This document shows, one piece after another, positions 1 through 10,000 of a stretch of DNA of 36,547 nucleotides (the first letter of the stretch is position 1; each line of letters begins with the position of its first letter). The DNA lies in contig JAISYH010000007.1 of assembly GCA_031270015.1 (NCBI GenBank), positions 1-36,547 on the forward strand, in the 5' to 3' direction. The notes beneath the pieces are model-generated. The model had not been told where the DNA came from, did no database searches, and was given only the letters and a program-made list of their open reading frames with translations. The DNA comes from Burkholderiales bacterium (GTDB lineage Bacteria; Pseudomonadota; Gammaproteobacteria; Burkholderiales; Casimicrobiaceae). The translations under genes were made by a program, and so were the position numbers.

Positions 1-31
1 TCTGGAGTTCAGACTTGTGCTCTTCCGATCT
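1..31. other. Sequencing adapter remnant at contig end
   Basis: These bases match the end of the Illumina TruSeq Read-2 adapter (the strand ending GCTCTTCCGATCT) at 29 of 31 positions; only positions 1 and 15 differ. The match ends exactly where the 15-base tandem repeat begins. This is not genomic sequence and should be trimmed. It happens to be in frame with the following gene, so translating it would add false residues. Confidence 0.95.
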
Positions 32-91
32 CAGAACGAATCGAAGCAGAACGAATCGAAGCAGAACGAATCGAAGCAGAGCGAATCGAAG
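32..91 (+). repeat. Four tandem copies of a 15-bp coding repeat
   Basis: Four head-to-tail copies of cagaacgaatcgaag occupy positions 32-46, 47-61, 62-76 and 77-91; the fourth has one change (a to g at its fifth base). In the reading frame of the downstream gene the unit encodes Glu-Arg-Ile-Glu-Ala. The contig ends inside the array, so the true copy number is unknown and the assembly probably stopped because of it. Confidence 0.9.
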
Positions 92-726
92 GTATCGTCG
101 ACCTCAAAGCGCTTGAAGACGCGAAGCTGGTCGAGTTTATTGATCCTCCTCTTGCTGAGAATGCGGAGAAGACGGGTGATAGCTCAGTATCGCCTATCAA
201 TAATATCAGAGGGACGGTTCTCGAAACGTTAAAAGAGATCGCTCATGAAATAAAAGAAGAGCAATTGCTCCATAAAAAAGAACTGGAAGAAGCGAAAAGA
301 AAAATGGAAGAAGTGCGCCATTCTGCCGTGAACATGGTAGAGGAAGCATCTTCCGGAAAATTATTTTCAGAGGAAGCTCAGATATTTGGGCAAAACTCCA
401 GTATTAAGGTGCCGCCACTCCCTAAATTATCGGCAGCGGAGTTTTTGACGAATGTATTGGAAGAACAAAAACGACCGAAAGCGCCTGCGGTAAAACCCAA
501 TATACCTTCTGAATTAGAGCTTTTGCCGTTGGACGATCCTTATTTCGGACACTTTTCCGTTCAGGATTCGATGCGCTCCCGATGGGATTCATCGTTTGCC
601 ACGGCGAATCGTTCCCAACCCGTTTCTAACGTGTCACAAGCTTCTCATTTGTCGGCGCATGGTCACGATGACGACTATCCAGTATTGACTGATGTGATCG
701 AGGGTGACGATTCACTATTTAATTAA
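32..726 (+). CDS. 5'-truncated coiled-coil protein with ERIEA repeats, unknown function
   Basis: The frame is open from the adapter junction to a TAA at 724-726, so the N-terminus is missing. An apparent TTG start at 265 is unlikely to be real because coding clearly extends upstream. The visible product begins with four Glu-Arg-Ile-Glu-Ala type repeats. A charged segment rich in Glu/Lys follows (about bases 220-330), probably a helical coiled coil. The C-terminal half is low in hydrophobics, rich in Pro/Ser and ends in an acidic tail. No catalytic motif, membrane segment or known domain is recognisable. It lies 24 bases upstream of recX on the same strand and may be co-transcribed with it. 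I do not recognise the family. Confidence 0.7.
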
Positions 727-750
727 TATTTATTTAATCGCCGAAACCTA

Positions 751-1212
751 ATGAAAAAAAAATGCCAAAACATCAGGCAAACGGCGATTCGTCTTTTGGC
801 GAAGCGCGAATACGGACGCGCGGAATTGGAGCAACGGCTATTGCGTGGCGATGCTGATTCTGCCGAAGTGAATGCCGTGCTGAACGATCTTGTCGCGCAC
901 AATTTTCTTTCCGATGAGCGTTTCGCTGAGACGATAGCGCGTCGTAAGCAGGGGAAATTCAGTAAACGCGCGATAGCGCGACAATTAAAGGAACGCGGAG
1001 TCGATCAACAAACAACCGAAACGGCATTGGCATCGCTGGGTAACGCGAGTGAAGAAGAGGAAGCCCTGGCGTTGTGGCGGCAACGTTTTGGCAAGTTGCC
1101 GGAAGGCGAAAAAGAAAAAAACAAACAAATTCGTTTTCTAGCATCTCGCGGGTTTTCATTGTCGGCAATATTCAAAATGTTGAAGGAAGAAAAAGGTAGA
1201 GAGGAGGAGTGA
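751..1212 (+). CDS. recX: Regulatory protein RecX
   Basis: The 153-residue product has the size and all-helical, charged character of RecX, which binds RecA filaments and limits RecA activity during recombination and the SOS response in the cytoplasm. Recognisable family features are the N-terminal ALxLLAxREY-like helix, the YGRAELEQRL segment, the central NFLSDERFAE motif (around residues 51-60) and the C-terminal FLASRGFS motif. In many proteobacteria recX follows recA; here recA is not in view and the upstream gene is an unrelated coiled-coil protein. alaS, a common recX neighbour, lies about 3 kb downstream after a selenium cluster. The ATG at 751 is preceded by an A/T-rich stretch with no strong ribosome-binding site. 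Confidence 0.92.
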   Translation: MKKKCQNIRQTAIRLLAKREYGRAELEQRLLRGDADSAEVNAVLNDLVAHNFLSDERFAETIARRKQGKFSKRAIARQLKERGVDQQTTETALASLGNASEEEEALALWRQRFGKLPEGEKEKNKQIRFLASRGFSLSAIFKMLKEEKGREEE

Positions 1213-1384
1213 TATCCTAGAAATAAGAGAATGACAGAATTTAAGTAATTTTAAAAACATTTGTATATGAACGACAAAATGTATAAAGAAAAACAATACT
1301 CAATGAATAAATGGCGTTGAAATAGGTAAGACTTATAAGGTGCCGTGCAGCATTGCTTGAAAAAATTCAAACAGGGGAAAGAAA

Positions 1385-1498
1385 ATGGACAAATGGAGCA
1401 TGAAATATTTTTCATCGAAGCTCAAAGGTATATTGATCCCAGAAAATTATAATCAATATTGGCTAATCCAGCATGAGACTCTTCGCAATTGTTTTTAA
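1385..1498 (+). CDS. Possible 37-residue small protein antisense to the selU 3' end
   Basis: In the 250-base gap after recX there is an ATG at 1385 preceded seven bases earlier by AGGGG (1373-1377), a strong Shine-Dalgarno match. The frame runs 37 codons to a TAA at 1496-1498 and overlaps the last 36 bases of selU on the opposite strand. The product is basic with several aromatic residues and no recognisable family. The ribosome-binding site is the only positive evidence, so this may be chance. I see no terminator or promoter of quality elsewhere in 1213-1462. Confidence 0.2.
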   Translation: MDKWSMKYFSSKLKGILIPENYNQYWLIQHETLRNCF

Positions 1499-2515
1499 TG
1501 TTTCATTGGACAAATCATCGGTTTCAAAACGCCGGGCATGGGGAAGTCCGAGAAAATGCTTATATTGTGAGCGCGCGTAATGGGGATCATAATGACGGAT
1601 GATCAATTCGCTGAATAGATTGGGCAAGTCGCCTACACGTGCCAGTTCCTGCCAACGCGCAAACGTAGCGTTATCAATATATCCTTTGAGGCGGTAGAGT
1701 TGCGCGCATAGATTTTGTGGGTCGTCGCCGAGATAATGGTAATCTTCAAGCAGATAACGCAGCCGCGCTCCCTGCGTCGCCGCGATTTCGATGCATGGCG
1801 CCCGTCGCATGGCTTCGACCAACGCATTGGGCAGCGCGCATAATCCAATTTTCCGACTTTCGGATTCTACATACACGGGACGCGACGGGGCAAACGAAGC
1901 CAGTTTTTTGTAGAGTTGCGTTTCAAACCATTTCTGCGACGGTTGTGGCGTATTCGGGATATCACCGAGCACAGAACCTTTATGCATCGCTAACGCTTCG
2001 AGATCAAGCGTCTGTTCTCCTTGTGCTGTCAATACCGCGAGCAGGCGCGTTTTGCCGCTGCCGGTTGCGCCGCAGACGATACGCCATTGGAAACATGTCG
2101 GCAGCGTGTCCAATCCGGCTAAAACATGATTCCGCCATGTTTTATGTCCGCCGACGAGTTGCGATGCGCGCCAGCCGATCAAACGCATCCAGACAACCAT
2201 GCTATGGCTACGCATACCACCGCGCCAGCAGTACACTAAAGGTTTCCAGCTTTTCGAGCGGTCGAGGAGATGATTTTCAATCGTGGCGGCGATGTTTTTG
2301 GCGACCAGCGCCGCGCCTAATCTGCGGGCGGCAAATGGCGATTGACTATAAAGCAAGCCGATTTCGTGGCGTTCTTCGTTGCTGAGTACGGGATGATTGC
2401 GCGCTTCAGGAATATGATCTTCGGCAAATTCTTTAGGTGTGCGCACATCGATGATCTCGTCAAAGTCATTGCGTTGTGATAGCGTACAGCGAAAATCGTA
2501 AGACGGATAAGACAT
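1463..2515 (-). CDS. selU: tRNA 2-selenouridine synthase (SelU/MnmH)
   Basis: The product uses selenophosphate to convert 2-thiouridine at the wobble position of certain tRNAs to 2-selenouridine, through a geranylated intermediate. With the ATG at 2513-2515 it is 350 residues. Residues 20-130 form a rhodanese domain whose active cysteine is Cys96 in YCWRGGMRS; a P-loop (GATGSGKT, about residues 149-156) follows. An upstream in-frame start at 2581 would overlap selD heavily and adds 22 residues with no family character, so it is rejected. The gene is divergent from selD with only 24 bases between the start codons, so the two selenium genes probably share a compact control region. No strong ribosome-binding site precedes the ATG. 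Confidence 0.93.
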   Translation of the reverse strand: MSYPSYDFRCTLSQRNDFDEIIDVRTPKEFAEDHIPEARNHPVLSNEERHEIGLLYSQSPFAARRLGAALVAKNIAATIENHLLDRSKSWKPLVYCWRGGMRSHSMVVWMRLIGWRASQLVGGHKTWRNHVLAGLDTLPTCFQWRIVCGATGSGKTRLLAVLTAQGEQTLDLEALAMHKGSVLGDIPNTPQPSQKWFETQLYKKLASFAPSRPVYVESESRKIGLCALPNALVEAMRRAPCIEIAATQGARLRYLLEDYHYLGDDPQNLCAQLYRLKGYIDNATFARWQELARVGDLPNLFSELIIRHYDPHYARSQYKHFLGLPHARRFETDDLSNETLKTIAKSLMLD

Positions 2516-2539
2516 TTTGTTTTGGAGGAGAAAGACGCA

Positions 2540-3598
2540 ATGACCGATGAAAAAAAGATTAGATTGACGCAATTGTCGCACGGCGGCGGCTGCGGTTGCA
2601 AAATCGCGCCGAGCGTATTGCAGGAGATGTTGGCAACGATGACGCCCGGTGTAATTTCGGAAAAGTTGTTAGTAGGTTCGGAAACAAGTGATGACGCTGC
2701 AGTTTATCGCTTGAATGACGAACAAGCGATCATCGCGACGACCGATTTTTTCATGCCGATCGTCGATGATCCTTTTGATTTCGGGCGTATTGCCGCGACT
2801 AACGCGCTTTCCGATGTATACGCAATGGGAGGCGCGCCGATCATGGCGTTGGCGATAGTGGGTATGCCGCTCGACAAATTGCCAGTGTCCGTGATCGGAC
2901 GCATTCTCGAAGGTGGTAACAGCGTTTGTCGAGACGCGGGCATTCCAGTTGCGGGGGGGCATTCGATCGATACGGTCGAACCGATTTACGGTCTGGCGGC
3001 GTTGGGTATCGTGTCTCCTAATCGTGTGCGTAGCAATGCGGCGGGTAAGGCGGGCGATGTCTTGATACTCGGCAAGCCATTGGGGGTCGGCATTTTAAGC
3101 GCGGCGTTGAAAAAGGGTATGCTCGACGACGCGGGATATCAAACGATGTTACGTGTGACAACGCAACTCAACAATATCGGCGCGGAACTGTCGGCAAACG
3201 ATGCGATACACGCGATGACCGACGTGACTGGCTTTGGATTATTGGGTCATTTGCTGGAAATTTGTCGCGGCTCCCATTGCGCCGCCGAAATTACTTTTGA
3301 CGCATTGCCGTTGATCGGCGTTGCTTGCGATTTTGTCCGCGCTGGCGTGAAAACTGGCGCATCGACACGTAATTGGGATAGTTACGGAAACGATATCATG
3401 CTACAAGACATCGAGTCGTGGCAACAAACGTTGTTGACCGACCCGCAGACTAGCGGCGGCTTATTGGTGACTTGCTCACCGGAATCAGCGGCGGAGGTAT
3501 TACGTCTTTTCTATGAGAGAGGTTATACCAACGCGGCAATCATAGGGTGTTTGGAAGAGCGGGAATCGAAGAGCCGTATTTTTGTACGCAATAATTGA
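2540..3598 (+). CDS. selD: Selenide, water dikinase (selenophosphate synthase)
   Basis: SelD makes selenophosphate from selenide and ATP, the selenium donor for SelU and for selenocysteine synthesis. The 352-residue product carries the N-terminal SHGGGCGCK loop; Cys18 occupies the catalytic position held by cysteine or selenocysteine in the family, and the codon here is TGC, so this is the cysteine form. The AIRS-type ATP-binding region (residues about 60-150, with TTDFFMPIVDDPFDFGRIA) and the TDVTGFGLLGH and TDPQTSGGLL motifs are intact. The ATG at 2540 is preceded by GGAGGAG at 2524-2530 with good spacing, so a TTG at 2522 is not the start. No selA or selB is in the window. Confidence 0.96.
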   Translation: MTDEKKIRLTQLSHGGGCGCKIAPSVLQEMLATMTPGVISEKLLVGSETSDDAAVYRLNDEQAIIATTDFFMPIVDDPFDFGRIAATNALSDVYAMGGAPIMALAIVGMPLDKLPVSVIGRILEGGNSVCRDAGIPVAGGHSIDTVEPIYGLAALGIVSPNRVRSNAAGKAGDVLILGKPLGVGILSAALKKGMLDDAGYQTMLRVTTQLNNIGAELSANDAIHAMTDVTGFGLLGHLLEICRGSHCAAEITFDALPLIGVACDFVRAGVKTGASTRNWDSYGNDIMLQDIESWQQTLLTDPQTSGGLLVTCSPESAAEVLRLFYERGYTNAAIIGCLEERESKSRIFVRNN

Positions 3599-3613
3599 TA
3601 TCGAGGAATAGTG

Positions 3614-4249
3614 ATGAACGATTTTATGAAAGCGATACAGTTCCGCCATGCGTGTAAGCTCTTCGATGAAAAGAGAAAAATTCCTGATGATATTTTTAGA
3701 GATATTCTCGAAGCGGGACGGCTTTCTCCATCCTCGTTTGGTCTCGAACCTTGGCATTTTCTGGTCATCCAAAACGAGGCGGTAAAAGCGGTGTTGCGCT
3801 CGCCTTGCTGGAATCAACCGCAGGTGACGACGTGTTCACATTTTGTGGTGTTGCTGGTTAGAATTCCACAGGAATTTGAACGAGGTAGCGCTTATCTCGA
3901 CGATGCGTTTGCGCGAAGAGCGCCGGACCCTGAAAAACGCGGCGCCATCAAAGAGGCGTTTGACAATTTTTTGAAGAAGGACTTGAAACCGGATGTGCTC
4001 AACTGGGGGAAAATGCAGACGTATATCGCCGGCGCGAACATGATGACGGCGGCGGCATTTGCCGGTGTCGATTCTTGTCCGATCGAGGGGTTTAATTTTG
4101 ATGAACTGACGAAGACTTTGGCGCAATCGACGAGTGTTTTCGATAAGACGCGGCATGAAATCGCGTTTTGCATAGCGTTTGGATACCGCGCGCAGTCGCA
4201 AGGTACAAGAATTCGCTGGTCTATCGAAAAAGTGGCGTCGTTTATCTAA
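3614..4249 (+). CDS. NAD(P)H-dependent nitroreductase-family flavoprotein
   Basis: The 211-residue product belongs to the FMN-binding nitroreductase superfamily, cytoplasmic homodimers that reduce nitro compounds, quinones or other acceptors with NAD(P)H. It shows the family's N-terminal RHACKLFD segment (the RxSxRxF-like FMN phosphate site), the SPSSFGLEPWHF motif and the C-terminal AFGY. The physiological substrate cannot be inferred. It follows selD by about 15 bases and is probably in the same operon. GAGGA at 3603-3607 is ideally spaced for the ATG at 3614 and too close for the GTG at 3611, which decides the start. A second, more divergent nitroreductase-family gene lies near 34.2-35.1 kb. 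Confidence 0.88.
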   Translation: MNDFMKAIQFRHACKLFDEKRKIPDDIFRDILEAGRLSPSSFGLEPWHFLVIQNEAVKAVLRSPCWNQPQVTTCSHFVVLLVRIPQEFERGSAYLDDAFARRAPDPEKRGAIKEAFDNFLKKDLKPDVLNWGKMQTYIAGANMMTAAAFAGVDSCPIEGFNFDELTKTLAQSTSVFDKTRHEIAFCIAFGYRAQSQGTRIRWSIEKVASFI

Positions 4250-4285
4250 AGTTCAAAAGCGGGTCGGTCACGCCTTTCGTCTAGT

Positions 4286-4314
4286 TTGGCATTCAGAAGT
4301 CGAAAGATTAGAAT
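4286..4314 (+). promoter_or_regulatory. Sigma70-type promoter for alaS
   Basis: TTGGCA at 4286-4291 and TAGAAT at 4309-4314 are separated by exactly 17 bases; each hexamer differs from consensus at one position. Transcription would begin near 4321 and give a leader of about 46 bases before the alaS ATG. The location also argues against an in-frame upstream ATG at 4286 being the alaS start. Confidence 0.7.
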
Positions 4315-4366
4315 ACTACGTTATCTTTCCGCGCATCAAGCGCATGTCATTAGACGAAGGCATTTT

Positions 4367-6994
4367 ATGAAAGTTTCCGAAATTCGCCGTCAGTTCCTTG
4401 ATTACTTTGTCTCGCAAGGACACGCGGAGATCAAAAGTTCGTCGCTCATTCCGGTGAATGATCCGACATTACTGTTTACCAACGCTGGCATGGTGCAGTT
4501 CAAAGATGTGTTTCTTGGGGTGGATCATCGCCCTTATAAGCGCGCAACATCTTCGCAACGTTGCGTACGCGCCGGTGGCAAACATAACGACCTGGAAAAC
4601 GTCGGCTATACGGCGCGACACCATACTTTCTTTGAAATGCTCGGCAATTTCAGCTTCGGCGATTACTTCAAACGTGATGCGATCAAATTTGCGTGGGATC
4701 TCTTGACGCAAATTTATAAGTTTCCGCCGGAAAAATTATGGGCGACAGTTTATATCGACGACGACGAAGCTTACGATATTTGGGCGAACGAAATCAAATT
4801 GCCGAAAGAACGTATCGTTCGCATTGGTGATAACAAAGGCGCAAAATACGCCAGCGATAACTTTTGGCAGATGGCGGACGTCGGACCATGCGGACCTTGC
4901 TCGGAAATTTTTTACGATCACGGCGAAGGAATTGCGGGTGGTCCGCCCGGATCGCCCGACGCGGACGGAGATCGTTATGTCGAAATTTGGAACCTCGTGT
5001 TCATGCAGTTCAACCGAGACGCCGACGGGAACATGATGCCGCTTCCCGCGCCATGTGTCGATACTGGCATGGGTTTGGAGCGTTTGGCGACGGTGTTGCA
5101 AGGCGTGCATTCCAATTATGAAATCGATCTTTTCCGAAATTTAATTCAGGCGGCGTCGCAAGCGACGAACAGCAAAGACATGAATTCACCGTCGTTGCGT
5201 GTGATTGCCGATCATATTCGCGCTTGCTCGTTTTTGATCGTCGACGGCGTGATTCCGGGTAGCGAAGGGCGAGGTTATGTATTGCGACGCATTATTCGCC
5301 GCGCTGTGCGGCATGGTTATAAGCTTGGGCAGAAAAAGCCGTTTTTTTATACATTGGTGCCGGCGTTGGTTGCCGAGATGGGCGACGCGTATCCCGAATT
5401 GACAAAAGAAAGTGAGCGCGTCGCGCAAGTGCTTGAAGTCGAGGAACGGCGTTTCGGTGAAACACTCGAAAACGGAATGAAAATTCTCGAGGACACATTA
5501 AAACAACGTTTTCGAGGGAAACAAGAAACGGTATTGGACGGCGCGACAGCATTCATGCTTTACGACACTTTCGGTTTCCCATTGGATTTGACTTCCGATA
5601 TTTGCCGAGAACATAATATTACTGTTGATGAGGTTGGCTTCAACGAAGCGATGGAAGCGCAACGCGCGCGCGCGCGTATGGCGAGCCAATTCAAAGTCGG
5701 CGAATCACTCCCTTATCAAGGACCGAAAACACAATTTGAAGGTTATGAAACGTTAAAAGAAACGGCGCAGATCGTCGCGCTTTATAAAGATGGCGTCAGT
5801 GTCGAAAACCTGTCGGCAGATGAACACGGTGTCGTCATTTTGAATCGCACCCCATTTTACGCTGAGTCTGGCGGGCAAGTCGGCGATCATGGTATTTTGA
5901 AAAACGATCAAGCGTATTTTACCGTCGAAGATACGCAGAAAATTCAGCCAGAGGTGTTCGGACACATTGGCGTGATGGTACACGGTAGGTTACGCGTCGG
6001 CGACGAATTATGTGCCGAGGGTGATGAAACGGCGCGGATGCGGACGATGCGTAATCATTCGGCGACGCATTTGATGCATCTCGCGTTACGCGAGGTATTA
6101 GGTGCGCACGTTCAACAAAAGGGTTCGCTGGTAAATGCGGATCGTACTCGTTTCGATTTTTCGCATGATCGCCCAATGACCGAAGAAGAAATCGAGCGCG
6201 TCGAGGAAATCGTCAACAGAAATATTTTAGCGAACATCGAAACCAGCGCTCGTTATATGTCGTTCGACGAAGCGCAGAAACTCGGCGCGATGGCGTTGTT
6301 CGGCGAAAAATACGGTGATGTAGTGCGTGTCCTCGGCATTGGTCCATCGTGTGAGCTATGCGGTGGAACGCATGTGAAACGCACGGGCGATATTGGTTTG
6401 TTCAAAATTATTTCCGAAGGTGGTATCGCTTCGGGGGTCCGCCGTGTCGAGGCGGTAACCGGCGAAGGCGTGATGGCTTATATTCACATGCGTGACGCTT
6501 TGCTGAAACAGGCGGCAGACGAACTCAAAACCGCTCCGCATGAGATCGGTGAGCGAGTAAGTCAGTTGGTGGATATATCGCGTGCGCAGGAAAAAGAAAT
6601 TTCGCGACTGAAAGCGCGTTTTGCTTCGATGCAAATCGACAACATGATCGCCGCGAAGACACGAGATCTCAAAGATATTAAAATCGTAGTCTCTGAATTA
6701 GAAGATGTCGATAATACGGTATTGCGCGGCGCTTTGGATAAAGCGCGCGATCATCTCGAAAAGGGGATAGCAGTATTGGCGACAGTGAATGATGGTAAGG
6801 CACAACTGGTCGTTGGCGTGACGCGCAATTTAACGGACCGCGTTAAAGCCAATGATTTGGCAGCGTATTTGGCGGGTCAGATTGGTGGCAAAGGAGGGGG
6901 GCGTCCTGATATGGCGCAAGCGGGTGGCGTAAATACCGAAAGACTATCTTCTGCGCTGCAGGGTGTTTACGCGTGGGCGGAAGAGCGATTGTAG
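4367..6994 (+). CDS. alaS: Alanine--tRNA ligase
   Basis: AlaS charges tRNA-Ala with alanine and edits mischarged Ser/Gly. The product is 875 residues, essentially the length of E. coli AlaS (876). The class II catalytic core occupies the first ~440 residues, with the motif-2-like [16 protein letters not shown] and [18 protein letters not shown]. The editing domain carries NHSATHLMH and [16 protein letters not shown], which include the zinc/editing His and Cys residues. A C-Ala region near the end contains the Gly-rich [17 protein letters not shown]. The ATG at 4367 has GAAGG six bases upstream. It is probably transcribed from its own promoter and ends at a bidirectional terminator. Confidence 0.98.
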   Translation: MKVSEIRRQFLDYFVSQGHAEIKSSSLIPVNDPTLLFTNAGMVQFKDVFLGVDHRPYKRATSSQRCVRAGGKHNDLENVGYTARHHTFFEMLGNFSFGDYFKRDAIKFAWDLLTQIYKFPPEKLWATVYIDDDEAYDIWANEIKLPKERIVRIGDNKGAKYASDNFWQMADVGPCGPCSEIFYDHGEGIAGGPPGSPDADGDRYVEIWNLVFMQFNRDADGNMMPLPAPCVDTGMGLERLATVLQGVHSNYEIDLFRNLIQAASQATNSKDMNSPSLRVIADHIRACSFLIVDGVIPGSEGRGYVLRRIIRRAVRHGYKLGQKKPFFYTLVPALVAEMGDAYPELTKESERVAQVLEVEERRFGETLENGMKILEDTLKQRFRGKQETVLDGATAFMLYDTFGFPLDLTSDICREHNITVDEVGFNEAMEAQRARARMASQFKVGESLPYQGPKTQFEGYETLKETAQIVALYKDGVSVENLSADEHGVVILNRTPFYAESGGQVGDHGILKNDQAYFTVEDTQKIQPEVFGHIGVMVHGRLRVGDELCAEGDETARMRTMRNHSATHLMHLALREVLGAHVQQKGSLVNADRTRFDFSHDRPMTEEEIERVEEIVNRNILANIETSARYMSFDEAQKLGAMALFGEKYGDVVRVLGIGPSCELCGGTHVKRTGDIGLFKIISEGGIASGVRRVEAVTGEGVMAYIHMRDALLKQAADELKTAPHEIGERVSQLVDISRAQEKEISRLKARFASMQIDNMIAAKTRDLKDIKIVVSELEDVDNTVLRGALDKARDHLEKGIAVLATVNDGKAQLVVGVTRNLTDRVKANDLAAYLAGQIGGKGGGRPDMAQAGGVNTERLSSALQGVYAWAEERL

Positions 6995-7010
6995 ATGATA
7001 CGATGTTTCT

Positions 7011-7044
7011 AAAAAACGGCTTCATTATTTAGAAGCCGTTTTTT
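7011..7044. terminator. Bidirectional rho-independent terminator
   Basis: A perfect 13-bp stem (aaaaaacggcttc at 7011-7023 pairing with gaagccgtttttt at 7032-7044) closes an 8-base loop. The ends give a U-run in both directions, so it can terminate alaS on the plus strand and the large activase gene on the minus strand. It lies between their stop codons. Confidence 0.88.
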
Positions 7045-7047
7045 ATT

Positions 7048-10000
7048 TTAAGCGGTTACGCCGACTTTGCCGCCGTTCATTTGCTTGAAATCAGCGCGGG
7101 CGTTCTGAATTATAAAGTGTAGGCGATTAAACAAGTTTGCTTCGCTTGTGCCGCTGTCCAGATCAAGAAACAACATGTTCATTCGTGGATAAAGGTCACG
7201 AATACGTTTTTCAATACCTTTTGCCACGATATGATTGGCGATGCAGCCAAATGGCTGGAGACTGACGGCACTGGTAATATTATTTTTCGCAAATGAGATG
7301 AGTTCTGCTGGAATCAGCCAACCTTCGCCATATTGCCCCGCCAGATTGATTGCCTGTTCGGCATGCCTTGCTTCATGGAAAATATTCGGAAATGGTATGT
7401 AATGTTTGAATTCCGACGCAATACGATCCATTTTGTTCAGATAATAACGAACGAGGCCGCGTATCAGCGTATCGACGATAGGGAACCCCGCAGCGTGTTT
7501 CAAATGTTGTTTGATATTGATTTTATGGTTGGGAAGTTCCTGCAAAAATAAATTGGATAAAGGCGAGACAACGGGTTCAATGCCTTGTCCAATCAACCAC
7601 TCGATGATATTTTTATTGCCAATTGAATTGTATTTTACGTAAATTTCACCGACGATACCAACTTTAGGAATTTTGCGTTCGATATCAATTGCGGCGTTGA
7701 AGGCGTGTGTCGCCGAACATAACAGTGTATAAAAACCGTCAATGTCACGGTTGGCGATACATTTGGCGGCTTGCGCTATATAGTCGTCGCGCAATTTGGC
7801 GGCACTGCCGCGCACGAGTTCGCGTGGCGCGGAAGCGTAATACATTTGACCGATACAGTCGGCGTACAGTATTCCAACCATAATCAAGCGAATGTTGCCG
7901 CGCCAGCTTAATTCGAAACCGGGTTGTTCATTCACGGTTGCGCCGACAGTGGTGGCAACCGAGATTACCGGCACGTTCCCGTATCCGGCGGCAATCATGG
8001 CTTTCTTGATCAGTCCGATATAGCTCGAAGCGCGGCATTGTCCGCCTGTTTGCGTAATACCAATAGCAATCTCATTGGGTTCATAGTCTCTTGATTTGAG
8101 CGCGCGAATAATATCACCGACGACCAGCGTCGCCGGATAACAAACTTCGTTATTCGCGTATTTCAAGCCATAATCAACAGATTTTTCGTCGGAAGGCGGC
8201 AAATTTTCAACCTTATATCCCATCAGCCCAAGCGCTGGAGGAATGAGCGGCGAATAAACTTCAGAGAAAAATGGCGCGAGGATCGTGCGACAACGGTCTG
8301 CCATCGTAAATGGCGGGGTCGTTACCGAAGGCACCAGTTTTTTGATGAAATGAATTGGCTTTTCCCGAACATGCGTACCTATATCCTCATTCGGCAAAGG
8401 TGACCGCCGTCGGTATTCGAGGCTTTCGATCAAAGAGCGAATACGCAAACGCAGCGAACCGAGATTGTTAATATCGTCGATTTTAAGGATGGTGTGGCTT
8501 TTACCGGCACAACGCAATGTATCGCCGATTTCGTCGTTCATGAATGCGTCAGGTCCGCAGCCAAACGAAGTCAACTGCACGAAATGTACGTGAGAAGGCG
8601 CTTGCGCTACCCAATGCGCCGCTTTGAGGATACGGCTCGAATATATCCATTGATTCGGCGAATATCTTTCACCTTCGACATGTGCGAGTTCTTCGAAACG
8701 CACGATATCTTCGTTGATAACATCGACACCAAAAGCTGAAATCATTTCCGCGACGCGATGTTGAATCAGATTGTCGGTGTGATAAGGACGTCCGGCGAGA
8801 ACGATCAGCAGACGTTTGTCATTGGCAGCGGATTGGGCGATGGCGAGACTTTTATCGGAAAGTTCTCGAATATAATCAGTTTGCGTTTCTTGCGCTTTTG
8901 CAAAAGCTCGCGCGAAAACTGGTCCCGGAACACCGAGATCCTTGACCAGATACTGTCGACAGGCGCGTTCAAGCAAGACAGGATCGTTGAAATTGATCGA
9001 CGGCGAATCGAGAGGAATATTATATTTTCTTTCGGGATCGATGGCGCTACGAATCACGTCGGAGTAACCTGTAACGATCGGACAATTAAAGGTATTTACT
9101 GAATCCTTATCTTCAGTCCGCTCGAATACGACGAATGGCATGAAAATACGATCGACTTTCTTCGTAATTAAGTCAAAAATATGACCATGCACCAGTTTTG
9201 CCGGAAAACAAATATTGTCAGACATCACCGTACCTACACCCTTTTCATATAACTCGAAGGTGGAGCGTTCGGACAAAGTTACCGTGATACCGACCTCTGT
9301 AAAAAGGGTGCGCCAGAAAGGATAATTCTCGTAATAATTTAACGCACGCGGGATACCGATATTCAAACCAGCCGCGCGCGTTCCAGCAATCGCTTCTTGT
9401 GCCTTTTTTGTTGGCAAAACTTTACGGGCGAGCCGATTATATTTGAACGGAAAAATATTGCGACCATGTTTGAGTTCATCGCCGCGATTAGAAAAATATT
9501 TTTCACATTTATTCCCTGAATAGAAAACGTTTTGATTATTAAAAGTGTATTTACGTACCACGCAATTATTTTCACATCCCGGGCAAAGACTTTCTTCGGT
9601 TTCCGAAGTCAACGATTCGGTGAGATTGGATAATAATTGTGACGACTTGTCCTCAGCGTGATTTCTCAATGCGTGTAACGCCGCGCCGTAAGCGCCCATC
9701 AGTTCCGGTTTATCAGTGAAAGCGACATCACGACCAGTCAGCCGTTCGAGCGCGCGAACCACGGCGTGATTACGCATCGTTCCGCCCTGAACGACAATGT
9801 GCGCGCCGAGTTCTTCAGAGGATTTTAATTTCAATACTTTATATAATAAATTTTTGATGACTGAGTAGGCAAGCCCCGACGCGATGTCGTTCAGCGTCGA
9901 ACCTTCGCGTAGGGATTGTTTAACCTTGGAATTCATGAACACGGTACAGCGCGTCCCCAAGTCGCATGGTTTTTCTGCCGTACACGCGGCTGCCGCAAAG

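Noticed and set aside
32-91. CRISPR array
   Set aside because: Units are 15 bp, directly adjacent with no spacers, and coding.
1717-2385. 222-codon plus-strand frame opposite selU
   Set aside because: Antisense shadow of an intact selU with no family or ribosome-binding site.
2591-2602. Selenocysteine (TGA) at the SelD active site
   Set aside because: The codon is TGC, giving an ordinary cysteine.
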